DNA of 31,875 bases from Fodinibius sp050117475 (GTDB lineage: Bacteria; Bacteroidota; Rhodothermia; Balneolales; Balneolaceae), in contig JASFMR010000038.1 of assembly GCA_050117475.1 (NCBI GenBank), forward strand, positions 1-31,875. The letters are read 5' to 3'. The notes under the pieces are model-generated. The model was not told where the DNA came from. It saw only the letters and a list, made by a program, of their open reading frames with translations, and did no database searches. Shown here in pieces: positions 25,798 to 31,875 of the stretch. Each line of letters opens with the position of its first letter. Position 1 is the first letter of the stretch. A program made the translations under genes and the position numbers.

Positions 25798-26319
25798 ATG
25801 AATAAATGGGTAATTGTAACGGGCTTGGTGTTGGGATTTTTTTTATGGAACGAAGCGGGAGCCCAGATTCAAGGCCTTAAAGAAGGTGAAAAAGTACGGA
25901 TAATCACCAGTAAAGTTCCGATAGATACGGTTGTTGGTATCCTAATAGAAATCAAGAACAATTCCTTAACCGTTGAAAATAATAGGGAGGCCGCTACGAT
26001 ACCTTTTTCCAGTATTTCACAAATCCAAATCAATAGGGGAAAAAGGCAGACCTGGAAAGGGGCAAAGATTGGAGCGGTATTCACAGGCGCTTTATCTGCG
26101 CTGATGGTTGTCGGTACCTGCAGTAGCACACCTTGGATGTGTACTTCCAATGGGAAAGGTGATTCGATTAAATACGCTATGGCCGGCGCTGTTTTCGGCG
26201 GATTCGTTGGAGGCGTTATAGGAGCAGGACTTGGTAGTTTATCAAAGGAAGAAAAATGGGTGACTTTACAATCGAATGAGCAAAACATGCCACTGCAAAA
26301 GAGGATTTACAAGAGGTGA
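25798..26319 (+). CDS. Exported glycine-rich hypothetical protein
   Basis: 173 residues, not recognised at family level. A signal peptide (1-22, ending NEAGA) is followed by a beta-rich part with a VGILIEIKNNSLTVENNREAATIPFSSISQIQINRG stretch resembling small SH3-like/LSm-like folds, then two hydrophobic glycine-zipper segments (GAKIGAVFTGALSALMVVG and AMAGAVFGGFVGGVIGAGLG) flanking a cysteine-bearing loop (CSSTPWMC). The zipper suggests membrane association. AAAGGGA precedes the ATG. A TATAAT at 25752-25757 could be its -10 element. Similar 'glycine zipper' exported proteins are common in Bacteroidota; the function is unknown. Confidence 0.7.
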   Translation: MNKWVIVTGLVLGFFLWNEAGAQIQGLKEGEKVRIITSKVPIDTVVGILIEIKNNSLTVENNREAATIPFSSISQIQINRGKRQTWKGAKIGAVFTGALSALMVVGTCSSTPWMCTSNGKGDSIKYAMAGAVFGGFVGGVIGAGLGSLSKEEKWVTLQSNEQNMPLQKRIYKR

Positions 26320-26442
26320 TTCTTATAGAGAGATTATTTTCAATTTTTAAAATCTTCATTAGAACTACACGAAACAGGACTAGTTTCATTATTAATAGGG
26401 AGGCATCACAGATTTTTTGAAAAATAAATAGAGGGATTCATC

Positions 26443-27114
26443 ATGAAAAATAGAAAACTATCGAATACCCATTTCGACCCCAAGCAGTATTACATAATTT
26501 TCCTGGAATTGGGAATAATAGGCTCCCTGCTAATATTCATAGTGGCTATGAATATTCCCATTCAGCAGTCTGAAAGTAATAATTTATCTTTGGTAACAAA
26601 GCAGGAAGTTATCAAGATGGAAGATGTTGTTAAAACCAAGCAAGCTAAGCGTCCACCTGCTCCGCCGAGGCCGCAAGTGCCGGTTTCGGTTCCGAATAAC
26701 GCAGTTGTCGAGGAAGAAATACCGGATATCAATGCTGAATTTAAATTTAATGATCCATTGGAGATACCTACACCTCCAAAACAAATTGAAGTAAAAAAGG
26801 AGGATGAGGAGGATTTTTTTGTAGCAGTAGAAGAAATGCCCGTGCTGATAGGCAGCTTGGGTGATTTGCAAAAAAAACTCAAGTACCCTCTGACTGCTCG
26901 GCAAGCCGGTATTGAAGGCCGAGTAATTGTTCAATTTATCATAAATGAAAAAGGGAACGTCGACAACCCCCGGATTATGAGAGGGATTGGGGGCGGTTGC
27001 GATGAAGAGGCATTGAGAGTAGTTAAATTGGCTAAATTCAAACCGGGACGTCAACGCGGAGTGCCTGTCCGTGTGAGGTTCAGTCTGCCTTTTATATTTA
27101 TTTTAAAAGATTAA
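26443..27114 (+). CDS. TonB family protein (energy transducer)
   Basis: 223 residues with the TonB plan: a short cytoplasmic start, one membrane anchor (YIIFLELGIIGSLLIFIVAM, about 17-36), a proline-rich periplasmic stretch (KRPPAPPRPQVPVSVP, 69-84), an acidic linker, and a C-terminal TonB domain with LKYPLTARQAGIEGRVIVQFIINEKG and GCDEEALRVVKLAKFKPGRQRG, ending in a beta-strand. This domain contacts the TonB box of outer-membrane receptors to transmit proton-motive force. No exbB, exbD or receptor is adjacent. GAGGGA provides a ribosome binding site. Confidence 0.9.
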   Translation: MKNRKLSNTHFDPKQYYIIFLELGIIGSLLIFIVAMNIPIQQSESNNLSLVTKQEVIKMEDVVKTKQAKRPPAPPRPQVPVSVPNNAVVEEEIPDINAEFKFNDPLEIPTPPKQIEVKKEDEEDFFVAVEEMPVLIGSLGDLQKKLKYPLTARQAGIEGRVIVQFIINEKGNVDNPRIMRGIGGGCDEEALRVVKLAKFKPGRQRGVPVRVRFSLPFIFILKD

Positions 27115-27184
27115 GCTATGCCATATTAAGTAAAGGGACCCATTTTTCGCTATGTCTCTTTGTATGAAATTGGGAAACACAGCT

Positions 27185-27775
27185 TTATTTGTTGCGTTCC
27201 AAGCTGGATAGCGTGTCGGTATCTACTTTTGTAAGGTCCATGGGGATAAAGTGCAGGGCTAAGGAGTTCATGCAATAGCGTAAGCCCGTTGGCTTTGGTC
27301 CGTCATCGAATACATGTCCCAGATGAGATCCGCATCGGGAGCACACAATTTCGGTCCGGGTCATAAAAAGACTGTTGTCTTCTTTTTCTTCTACGGCTGC
27401 CGCTTTAATAGGAGCCCAAAAGCTTGGCCACCCGGTTCCAGAATGATATTTGGTCTCTGAAGTATAAAGCGGCTGGCCGCATGCAGCACAATAGTAGACG
27501 CCTTCCTTCTCATTATCATAGTATTTATTAATGTAGGGCAATTCGGTACCGCCATTTCTTAAAATACGGTACTCACTGGAACTAAGAATTTTTTTCCATT
27601 CGGCTTCTGTCTTTTGTACTTCGTATGTGCTCATGGTGTCTTGAGGCTGTGTAGCTGTCGTTTTCTCCATGGCGGCAGTTTCTACTTTTGGAGGCTCAGC
27701 ATTTTTCGTCTTACTGCAGTTTGCTAACAAAGAAACAAAGCCAACTATTATAATCAGCATTATTGCGTTTTTCAT
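27185..27775 (-). CDS. msrB: Peptide-methionine (R)-S-oxide reductase MsrB, lipoprotein form
   Basis: Repairs methionine-R-sulfoxide in oxidised proteins. A lipoprotein signal (about 1-20, LLANC, Cys20) and a Thr/Glu-rich linker precede the MsrB domain from about residue 58. Zinc cysteines are C96/C99 (CAACG) and C145/C148 (CSRCG). The family motifs SGTGWPSFW (112-120) and GHVFDDGP (153-160) and the catalytic Cys168 in RYCMNSLALHF are present. The lipid anchor would place the enzyme in the periplasm or the outer membrane. Lipobox position -1 is Asn, less usual. It converges on the TonB gene; 70 bp separate the stops. Confidence 0.93.
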   Translation of the reverse strand: MKNAIMLIIIVGFVSLLANCSKTKNAEPPKVETAAMEKTTATQPQDTMSTYEVQKTEAEWKKILSSSEYRILRNGGTELPYINKYYDNEKEGVYYCAACGQPLYTSETKYHSGTGWPSFWAPIKAAAVEEKEDNSLFMTRTEIVCSRCGSHLGHVFDDGPKPTGLRYCMNSLALHFIPMDLTKVDTDTLSSLERNK

Positions 27776-27881
27776 GGTATACAGGTTATTAAAATTATGC
27801 TAGCAGTTTAAACACTACAAACAAAGATTACATTCGGTTTACCAGAAAATACCCGCATAAATGTATTAAATAATCACGTTT

Positions 27882-29156
27882 TTATAACAATTGAATCCCA
27901 AATGAATAACCTATCCAAAACGCATATTTGCGGCCTTTTGCTCCAAAATCAAACAGGCGGTACCAGGTATAATCATCGCTTTCGGGAACTTTCGATATCA
28001 GCATGTTCACAGTCGGTCCCCCATAAACCTTGAAATAATTCGCCAATTCTTTTCCAAAAAGAAGCCGGTATTTGAATGTAGAGTTGAGATCTTTTGTCCA
28101 CCTGCCTTCATTGATTTTATAATACGAGAAGTCGGTGTACAGAAAATGATTGGGATATTCATGGAGCTGGCCGATGCTCCATCCGAGTTGCCAGACATCT
28201 CTGTCAAGGAACGTGTTATAACCGACGGATATCATATTGTAAACCTGGTGCGTACCCAGTTTAACCCCTACATTGGTGAATCCGGCGTCACTCATCCATA
28301 AATCAATATTGTTTCGTCCGTTTTCTTTATAATAGCTGATTAATCCTACCGGTAGGCCGTCCAATCTGTTGGCATAATTTATGAGGCCAAACTGGATGCC
28401 TTGTGCATGTTTAGCAATGTTTACGATACCGCCCTGTATTCCCTGAAATTCATCACTGATATTAAGAGTACTGAGACTGATGCCTTGCATGTTTTTGGCA
28501 TAATTCAGCAACCCGGAAGCGATAATACCCTGCATATCATTTTTTGCAATATTAATACCGCCTGAAAATAACAATCCCTGGCTGCTGCCTCCCGAAATAT
28601 TCCCCACGCCGGCTGCAAAAAGTCCTTGCATTCCGTAACGAGCCAAATTAAGCCCACCGGACCCCTGTAATCCCTGGGTATACCCACCTGCGATATTGAA
28701 GACCCCGGAGAGTTGTAATCCCTGAATATCTTCTGTTGAAACGTTACCGATGCCGGATATCTGAATCCCTTGCATTTCGTCACCGCTGTATGTTCCAAGT
28801 CCGGCTAGTTGAATACCCTCCGTTTCTTTTCCCGAATAATTGATTAAACCCGCAATTTGTACTCCTGAAGCATAATATTTATTTCCGTTGAACAAGCCTC
28901 CGAGTTCGAATCCCTTGTAAACAGCTCCATTATAGCCCCCCAGAATATTCAACGAGTATTTTGACGCGTAACCGGTAGCATCAAGCCCATTGGTGCTTAT
29001 GCCGGGTACCAGCGTAAAGCGAAATGTTTGGAACTTGAGTTCATACCGACGCCAATTTGGAGCTCTAGATTGCTTTCGGTCTTGCGCCTGACTCTTTAAT
29101 GATTGACATAAACAGATTCCGATTATTAATACTATAAAAAAGCTTTTTACCCGCAT
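27882..29156 (-). CDS. Exported LA_2272-type surface repeat protein
   Basis: 424 residues with a signal peptide (MRVKSFFIVLIIGICLCQSL, cleavage near 24). The middle (residues 82-280) is a run of 13 short repeats, each starting G[IVL]Q and with a conserved N: e.g. GIQISGIGNVSTEDIQ, GLQLSGVFNIAGGYTQ. Eight units are 16 residues, one is 15, then four are 14. This matches the LA_2272-type surface repeat family known from Leptospira and Bacteroidota. The C-terminal part (281-424) has alternating strands ending in Leu-Leu after aromatic residues, as expected for an outer-membrane beta-barrel; insertion there is inference. Function unknown. Confidence 0.8.
   Translation of the reverse strand: MRVKSFFIVLIIGICLCQSLKSQAQDRKQSRAPNWRRYELKFQTFRFTLVPGISTNGLDATGYASKYSLNILGGYNGAVYKGFELGGLFNGNKYYASGVQIAGLINYSGKETEGIQLAGLGTYSGDEMQGIQISGIGNVSTEDIQGLQLSGVFNIAGGYTQGLQGSGGLNLARYGMQGLFAAGVGNISGGSSQGLLFSGGINIAKNDMQGIIASGLLNYAKNMQGISLSTLNISDEFQGIQGGIVNIAKHAQGIQFGLINYANRLDGLPVGLISYYKENGRNNIDLWMSDAGFTNVGVKLGTHQVYNMISVGYNTFLDRDVWQLGWSIGQLHEYPNHFLYTDFSYYKINEGRWTKDLNSTFKYRLLFGKELANYFKVYGGPTVNMLISKVPESDDYTWYRLFDFGAKGRKYAFWIGYSFGIQLL
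28317..28913 (-). repeat. Thirteen tandem 16- to 14-codon repeats in the surface protein gene
   Basis: Residues 82-280 of the protein. Eight units are 48 bp, one 45 bp and four 42 bp. The consensus is G-[ILV]-Q-x-[SA]-G-x-x-N-x-[AS]-x(4)-Q; the shorter units drop two residues between the initial G and the N. Divergence between units is substantial, so these are old repeats. Confidence 0.8.
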
Positions 29157-29232
29157 TCTTTTCTCTATTTATTGTTAAGCAAAATCCGTTTACGGAGGCG
29201 AGATAAGAATGTTTTATATAACCTGGGTTTTT

Positions 29233-29919
29233 CTAGAATATGGTGATAGAGGAATACAGTAGGCCGGAATCAACGCCGGGGTTTATCTGTCCTCGTTGGA
29301 AGTTAGACAGATGATGAAATTTTATACCCAGGGAAAAGGAAAAGGACTGTGTCAGCTTAAACTCAAGCCCACCTCCGGCAGAAAATGTAAAATTGAATTT
29401 TTTCCCTCTCTGGTCAGGAAATGGCCCGTCAAGTATCATTATTCCTCCTGATGAGTTAAAAAATGGTTGAATAAGGTGATTCCCACGAAAGTTTATCTGG
29501 AATCCAAGTGGAGATATACCATAACCGGAAAGTGTATTTCGAGGGTGACCAACCTTAAACTCAGGATAGTCGTATTTAGAAAAAATGAACCGAAAAGTAT
29601 ACTTAACGGTGTGGCCGTAAAAGTTCAGTAATTTTCTGTTGTATTGCAGTCCGAATGAAGTGAGGGTAGTGTTTCGTGTTTTTCCCCAAAGTCGCATGGA
29701 ATCATAAGAATAGCCAAACCATGCAGAAAGCTCATTAATGTGAGGTCGGGAAGAGGGGAGAAATCGAATTGGTCTGGGTTTTTCAATACTTATTGCCGTA
29801 CTGTCTTTCGGGTTAAAAGTGGAAGCCGACCAAGCGTTGAAACTTGTACATGTTAAGCAAATGAATAAGACGATAGATTTATAATAGCTCATATGTTTTA
29901 ATTTAATGTTGTTGCTCAT
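29233..29919 (-). CDS. PagL-like acyloxyacyl hydrolase (lipid A deacylase family)
   Basis: 228 residues with a signal peptide (about 11-31, SIVLFICLTCTSFNAWS). The rest has the alternating hydrophobic and polar pattern of an eight-stranded outer-membrane barrel and ends in a terminal aromatic Phe (SSITIF). The PagL catalytic His-x-Ser is H203-L-S205 in KFHHLSNF, with Asp217 exactly 14 residues after the His, where Pseudomonas PagL has its Glu140 (H126/S128/E140). Homologues in Bacteroidota often have NPGVN at this point; here it is NPGVDS. It would remove a 3-O-acyl chain from lipid A at the outer membrane. The start at 29919 has AGGAAG nearby; ATG 29892 is an alternative. It lies 8 bp after the CDF gene. 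Confidence 0.8.
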   Translation of the reverse strand: MSNNIKLKHMSYYKSIVLFICLTCTSFNAWSASTFNPKDSTAISIEKPRPIRFLPSSRPHINELSAWFGYSYDSMRLWGKTRNTTLTSFGLQYNRKLLNFYGHTVKYTFRFIFSKYDYPEFKVGHPRNTLSGYGISPLGFQINFRGNHLIQPFFNSSGGIMILDGPFPDQRGKKFNFTFSAGGGLEFKLTQSFSFSLGIKFHHLSNFQRGQINPGVDSGLLYSSITIF

Positions 29920-29927
29920 GCTTCCTA

Positions 29928-30842
29928 TCAGATATACATGCTCTTATTTTCGGCTTCAATAAAGATACGCTTTATGCGTGGAAACCGTGATTTAATCTCT
30001 CGCGTTATATTTTGAGTGCTATCTTCAATATCATTGGCGCTGTATGTATCCTGGAAATCCACTGACAGGTTTAAAAGTATGAATTCGGGGCCCATATGCA
30101 TAGTCAGTATTTCATTAACTTTTTCAATGGCCTTATGGGAGGATGCGATATCTTTAATACCTCTTACGATTTGAGGATCAGCACTCTCACCAATCAATAA
30201 CCCCTTGGTCTCATATGCCAGCCAGGCTGCCGTCACACCCAGTATCATGCCTATAAGTATCGAGGCAATTCCGTCAAAAAGATAAAGCCCTGTCCATTGC
30301 CCGATAGCGATGCCCAAAAAGGCGATAACCAATCCTAGCATGGCTGCAGAGTCTTCAAATAGTACTACGAATGTCGTGGGATTTTTTGCCTTATGGATCG
30401 CCTCATAATACCCGCGGTTACCTTTCGTACGGCGAAATTCTCTCAGGGCGTAATACCAGGCGACGCCTTCAAAAATCATGGCCAAACCTATTACTATATA
30501 ATTCATAATGGGGTTGTCAAAAGGATGCGGATTCATCAGACTGTTAATACCTTCATAAATAGATATGCCTGCACCAACTGCAAAAATCATGATTGCGACT
30601 ACAAAGCTCCAAAAATATACTTCTTTACCGTGTCCGAAAGGATATTCCTTGTCGGCCGGTTTTGCAGCTTTTTTTAATCCGAGCAGGATTAAAAGCTGGT
30701 TTCCGGTGTCTACGGTAGAATGTATTCCCTCAGAGAGCATTGCGGAACTTCCGGTTATGAATGCTGCGACAAATTTGGTAACTGCAATCAGAAAGTTACC
30801 AGTCAATGCCGCGTAAATGACTTTTTTTGAAGAAGAAGCCAT
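29928..30842 (-). CDS. Cation diffusion facilitator (CDF) family transporter
   Basis: A 304-residue divalent-cation/proton antiporter of the inner membrane. About six membrane segments fill residues 8-220. The metal-site motifs are HSTVDTGNQ (TM2) and YPFGHGKEVYFWS (TM2-3 loop), and in TM5 a Leu/Asp pair (YLFDGIASILIGMILG). A cytoplasmic dimer domain with ILTMHMGPEFILLNLSVDF closes the protein. Family members export Zn2+, Fe2+, Co2+, Mn2+ or Ni2+; the metal here cannot be read. Immediately followed by the PagL-like gene. It diverges from the sigma factor gene across 208 bp. Confidence 0.92.
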   Translation of the reverse strand: MASSSKKVIYAALTGNFLIAVTKFVAAFITGSSAMLSEGIHSTVDTGNQLLILLGLKKAAKPADKEYPFGHGKEVYFWSFVVAIMIFAVGAGISIYEGINSLMNPHPFDNPIMNYIVIGLAMIFEGVAWYYALREFRRTKGNRGYYEAIHKAKNPTTFVVLFEDSAAMLGLVIAFLGIAIGQWTGLYLFDGIASILIGMILGVTAAWLAYETKGLLIGESADPQIVRGIKDIASSHKAIEKVNEILTMHMGPEFILLNLSVDFQDTYSANDIEDSTQNITREIKSRFPRIKRIFIEAENKSMYI

Positions 30843-30979
30843 AAGATCAATTGCTTACTTAAACACTTAAAAAATGTTTCCCGAAAATGGTCTACAAGTA
30901 TAGGTAAATAATTTGTTTTCCCGCAATGTAAGGGTTGTTTATCAAGCGATAATTGGAAAAGATTTTAAATTTGTAAGTT

Positions 30980-30994
30980 TTTGGCTCTGCCAAA
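30980..30994. promoter_or_regulatory. Inverted repeat in the divergent CDF / sigma factor region
   Basis: TTTGGC-TCT-GCCAAA, with 6-bp arms and a 3-nt spacer, lies in the 208-bp region between two divergent genes. It could be an operator for either gene; no matching pair of sites elsewhere in the window supports this. Confidence 0.3.
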
Positions 30995-31050
30995 CGACAA
31001 ATATATGTGAGAGAGGACGAGTCGGACTTATAAAGAAAATTCATCCATAA

Positions 31051-31563
31051 GTGGACATCACCGAGAAGAATTTTACTGAAATAATTGAAGCGAATGAAGA
31101 ACGCCTTAAACATCTGAGTCGTATGTATGCCGACCGTATTGATGATGAGCAGGATATTTATCAGGAAATAATTATACAGATATGGCGTTCTCTGCCTTCA
31201 TTTGAGGGTGACGCCCAAATAAATACTTGGATTTACCGGCTTGCCGTAAATACGGCTATATCTTTTACGAGAAAGAAGCGAACACGTCAGGCTTATTATT
31301 CAAAATTTAAAAAGCAAAAAAAGTCAGAGAAGAACACCCGCATCTACCCTGATTCGCCTGAAAAAGACAAGGTGACAACCCTTTATGATGCGATGGCGGC
31401 ACTTAACCCTTCTGAAAAAGCCATCATTTCAATGTATCTGGAAGATTTTAGTTATGAAGAAATTGCGTTCGTTACCGATATCTCCGAGAACTATGTAGGT
31501 GTGAAATTACACAGAATCAAGAACAAACTTTCTAATATAATCAAAGAAGAAAATGGAGCTTAA
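31051..31563 (+). CDS. RNA polymerase sigma factor, ECF family
   Basis: A 170-residue two-domain ECF sigma factor. Region 2 is visible from DEQDIYQEIIIQIWRSLPSFEGDAQINTWIYRLAVNTAISF (about 32-72), and region 4 at ALNPSEKAIISMYLEDFSYEEIAFVTDISENYVGVKLHRIKNKL (about 115-160). The start is GTG 31051: a stop codon (taa) directly precedes it in frame, and no other start leaves region 2 intact. Group-specific targets cannot be told. Its last codons overlap the next gene by 11 bp, and that gene encodes a small membrane protein, so an anti-sigma role for the partner is possible (inference). Confidence 0.9.
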   Translation: MDITEKNFTEIIEANEERLKHLSRMYADRIDDEQDIYQEIIIQIWRSLPSFEGDAQINTWIYRLAVNTAISFTRKKRTRQAYYSKFKKQKKSEKNTRIYPDSPEKDKVTTLYDAMAALNPSEKAIISMYLEDFSYEEIAFVTDISENYVGVKLHRIKNKLSNIIKEENGA

Positions 31564-31875
31564 TGAGCTTAAGAATACCTGGAAGCAACAGAAAAACATA
31601 AGCGATTACGAATACACCCCATCCGAATTGGTTATGCTTATTAACAATAAGATGATTTCGCTGGAAGAGCAGATAAAATCCCGCGACCGTTTGGAAATAA
31701 TTGCGAGTATTCTTGTGATGTTCTTTTTTGGGATCACTTTTTTCACTACGGAATCGATCTGGAAGCAGGTGGGGAGTGTCGCTATTATTTTGTCGGGAAT
31801 TTTTATCTGGTATAAACTTAAGAAGACACAGTCTCAAACATTTGCCCGTGAGCCTTCTCCGGATCAACCTATGCG
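31553..31875 (+). CDS. Small membrane protein following ECF sigma (3' end outside window)
   Basis: The ATG at 31553 overlaps the end of the sigma gene; 107 codons run to the end of the window without a stop. The sequence begins MELNELKNTWKQQKNISDYE, a charged cytoplasmic part, then two hydrophobic segments (IIASILVMFFFGITFF at about 49-64 and VGSVAIILSGIFIWY at about 73-87). It resembles no anti-sigma family I can name, but small membrane proteins encoded immediately after an ECF sigma are often its negative regulator. Confidence 0.75.
   Translation, partial: MELNELKNTWKQQKNISDYEYTPSELVMLINNKMISLEEQIKSRDRLEIIASILVMFFFGITFFTTESIWKQVGSVAIILSGIFIWYKLKKTQSQTFAREPSPDQPM

Noticed and set aside
27126..27165. 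Possible bidirectional terminator between the TonB and MsrB genes
   Set aside because: An 8-bp stem with one G-U pair (aaagggac / gtctcttt) can be drawn around a 14-nt loop, but no T-run follows on either side.
30892..31113. Reverse-strand frame in the CDF/sigma intergenic region
   Set aside because: It overlaps the 5' end of the sigma gene, has no recognisable domain and covers the divergent promoter region.

Overview
The window (about 31.9 kb) looks like a chromosomal stretch from a member of the Bacteroidota/FCB group, most likely the Balneolota (Balneola/Fodinibius-type halophiles). The reasons are the gene families present: a GWxTD-domain protein, a DUF2723 membrane protein, a PdxA with the Bacteroidota-style GDxNG N-terminus, a YbeY whose third metal histidine is Asp, and a Bacteroidota-style TonB. 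Several starts have good Shine-Dalgarno sites (for example korB). The genus is inference. No rRNA, tRNA, CRISPR array, prophage or intact transposon was seen.

Layout. 1-155 is the 3' end of an ECF-like sigma factor, converging on queG (epoxyqueuosine reductase). 1368-5255 is a leftward, tightly packed group: GWxTD protein, pdxA, a SAM methyltransferase and ftsE. A divergent region leads to an acyl-CoA carboxylase beta subunit at 5418-7052. A 484-bp gene-free stretch follows, with a 17-bp perfect palindrome. At 7537-11643 there are three consecutive exported amidohydrolase paralogues, closed by a terminator; only the middle one keeps the HxH metal motif. At 11920-16066 there is a compact operon encoding a four-subunit 2-oxoacid:ferredoxin oxidoreductase (ferredoxin, alpha, beta, gamma) led by a GltD/PreT-like flavoprotein that could link it to NAD(P)H. 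Then come a nitrilase-family amidase and a GNAT acetyltransferase.

17647-23009 is leftward: DUF2723 membrane protein, an unknown acidic protein, YbeY and a DUF445 membrane protein. At 23270-25634 a sodium:neurotransmitter-type symporter is followed 13 bp later by an exported creatininase-family hydrolase, suggesting periplasmic cleavage plus Na+-coupled uptake. Then follow a small exported glycine-rich protein and a TonB-like protein. Leftward from 30842 lie a cation diffusion facilitator, a PagL-like lipid A deacylase, an exported protein with 13 short Gly/Asn/Gln repeats and a periplasmic lipoprotein MsrB: an envelope-maintenance neighbourhood. The right edge holds a second ECF sigma factor with an overlapping small membrane protein that runs off the window.

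The most interesting items are the 16-to-14-residue period change in the repeat protein, the amidohydrolase trio with two apparently metal-less members, the flavoprotein-headed 2-oxoacid oxidoreductase operon with adjacent inverted repeats upstream, and the symporter/exported creatininase pair. I did not find a clear candidate for a wholly new system.
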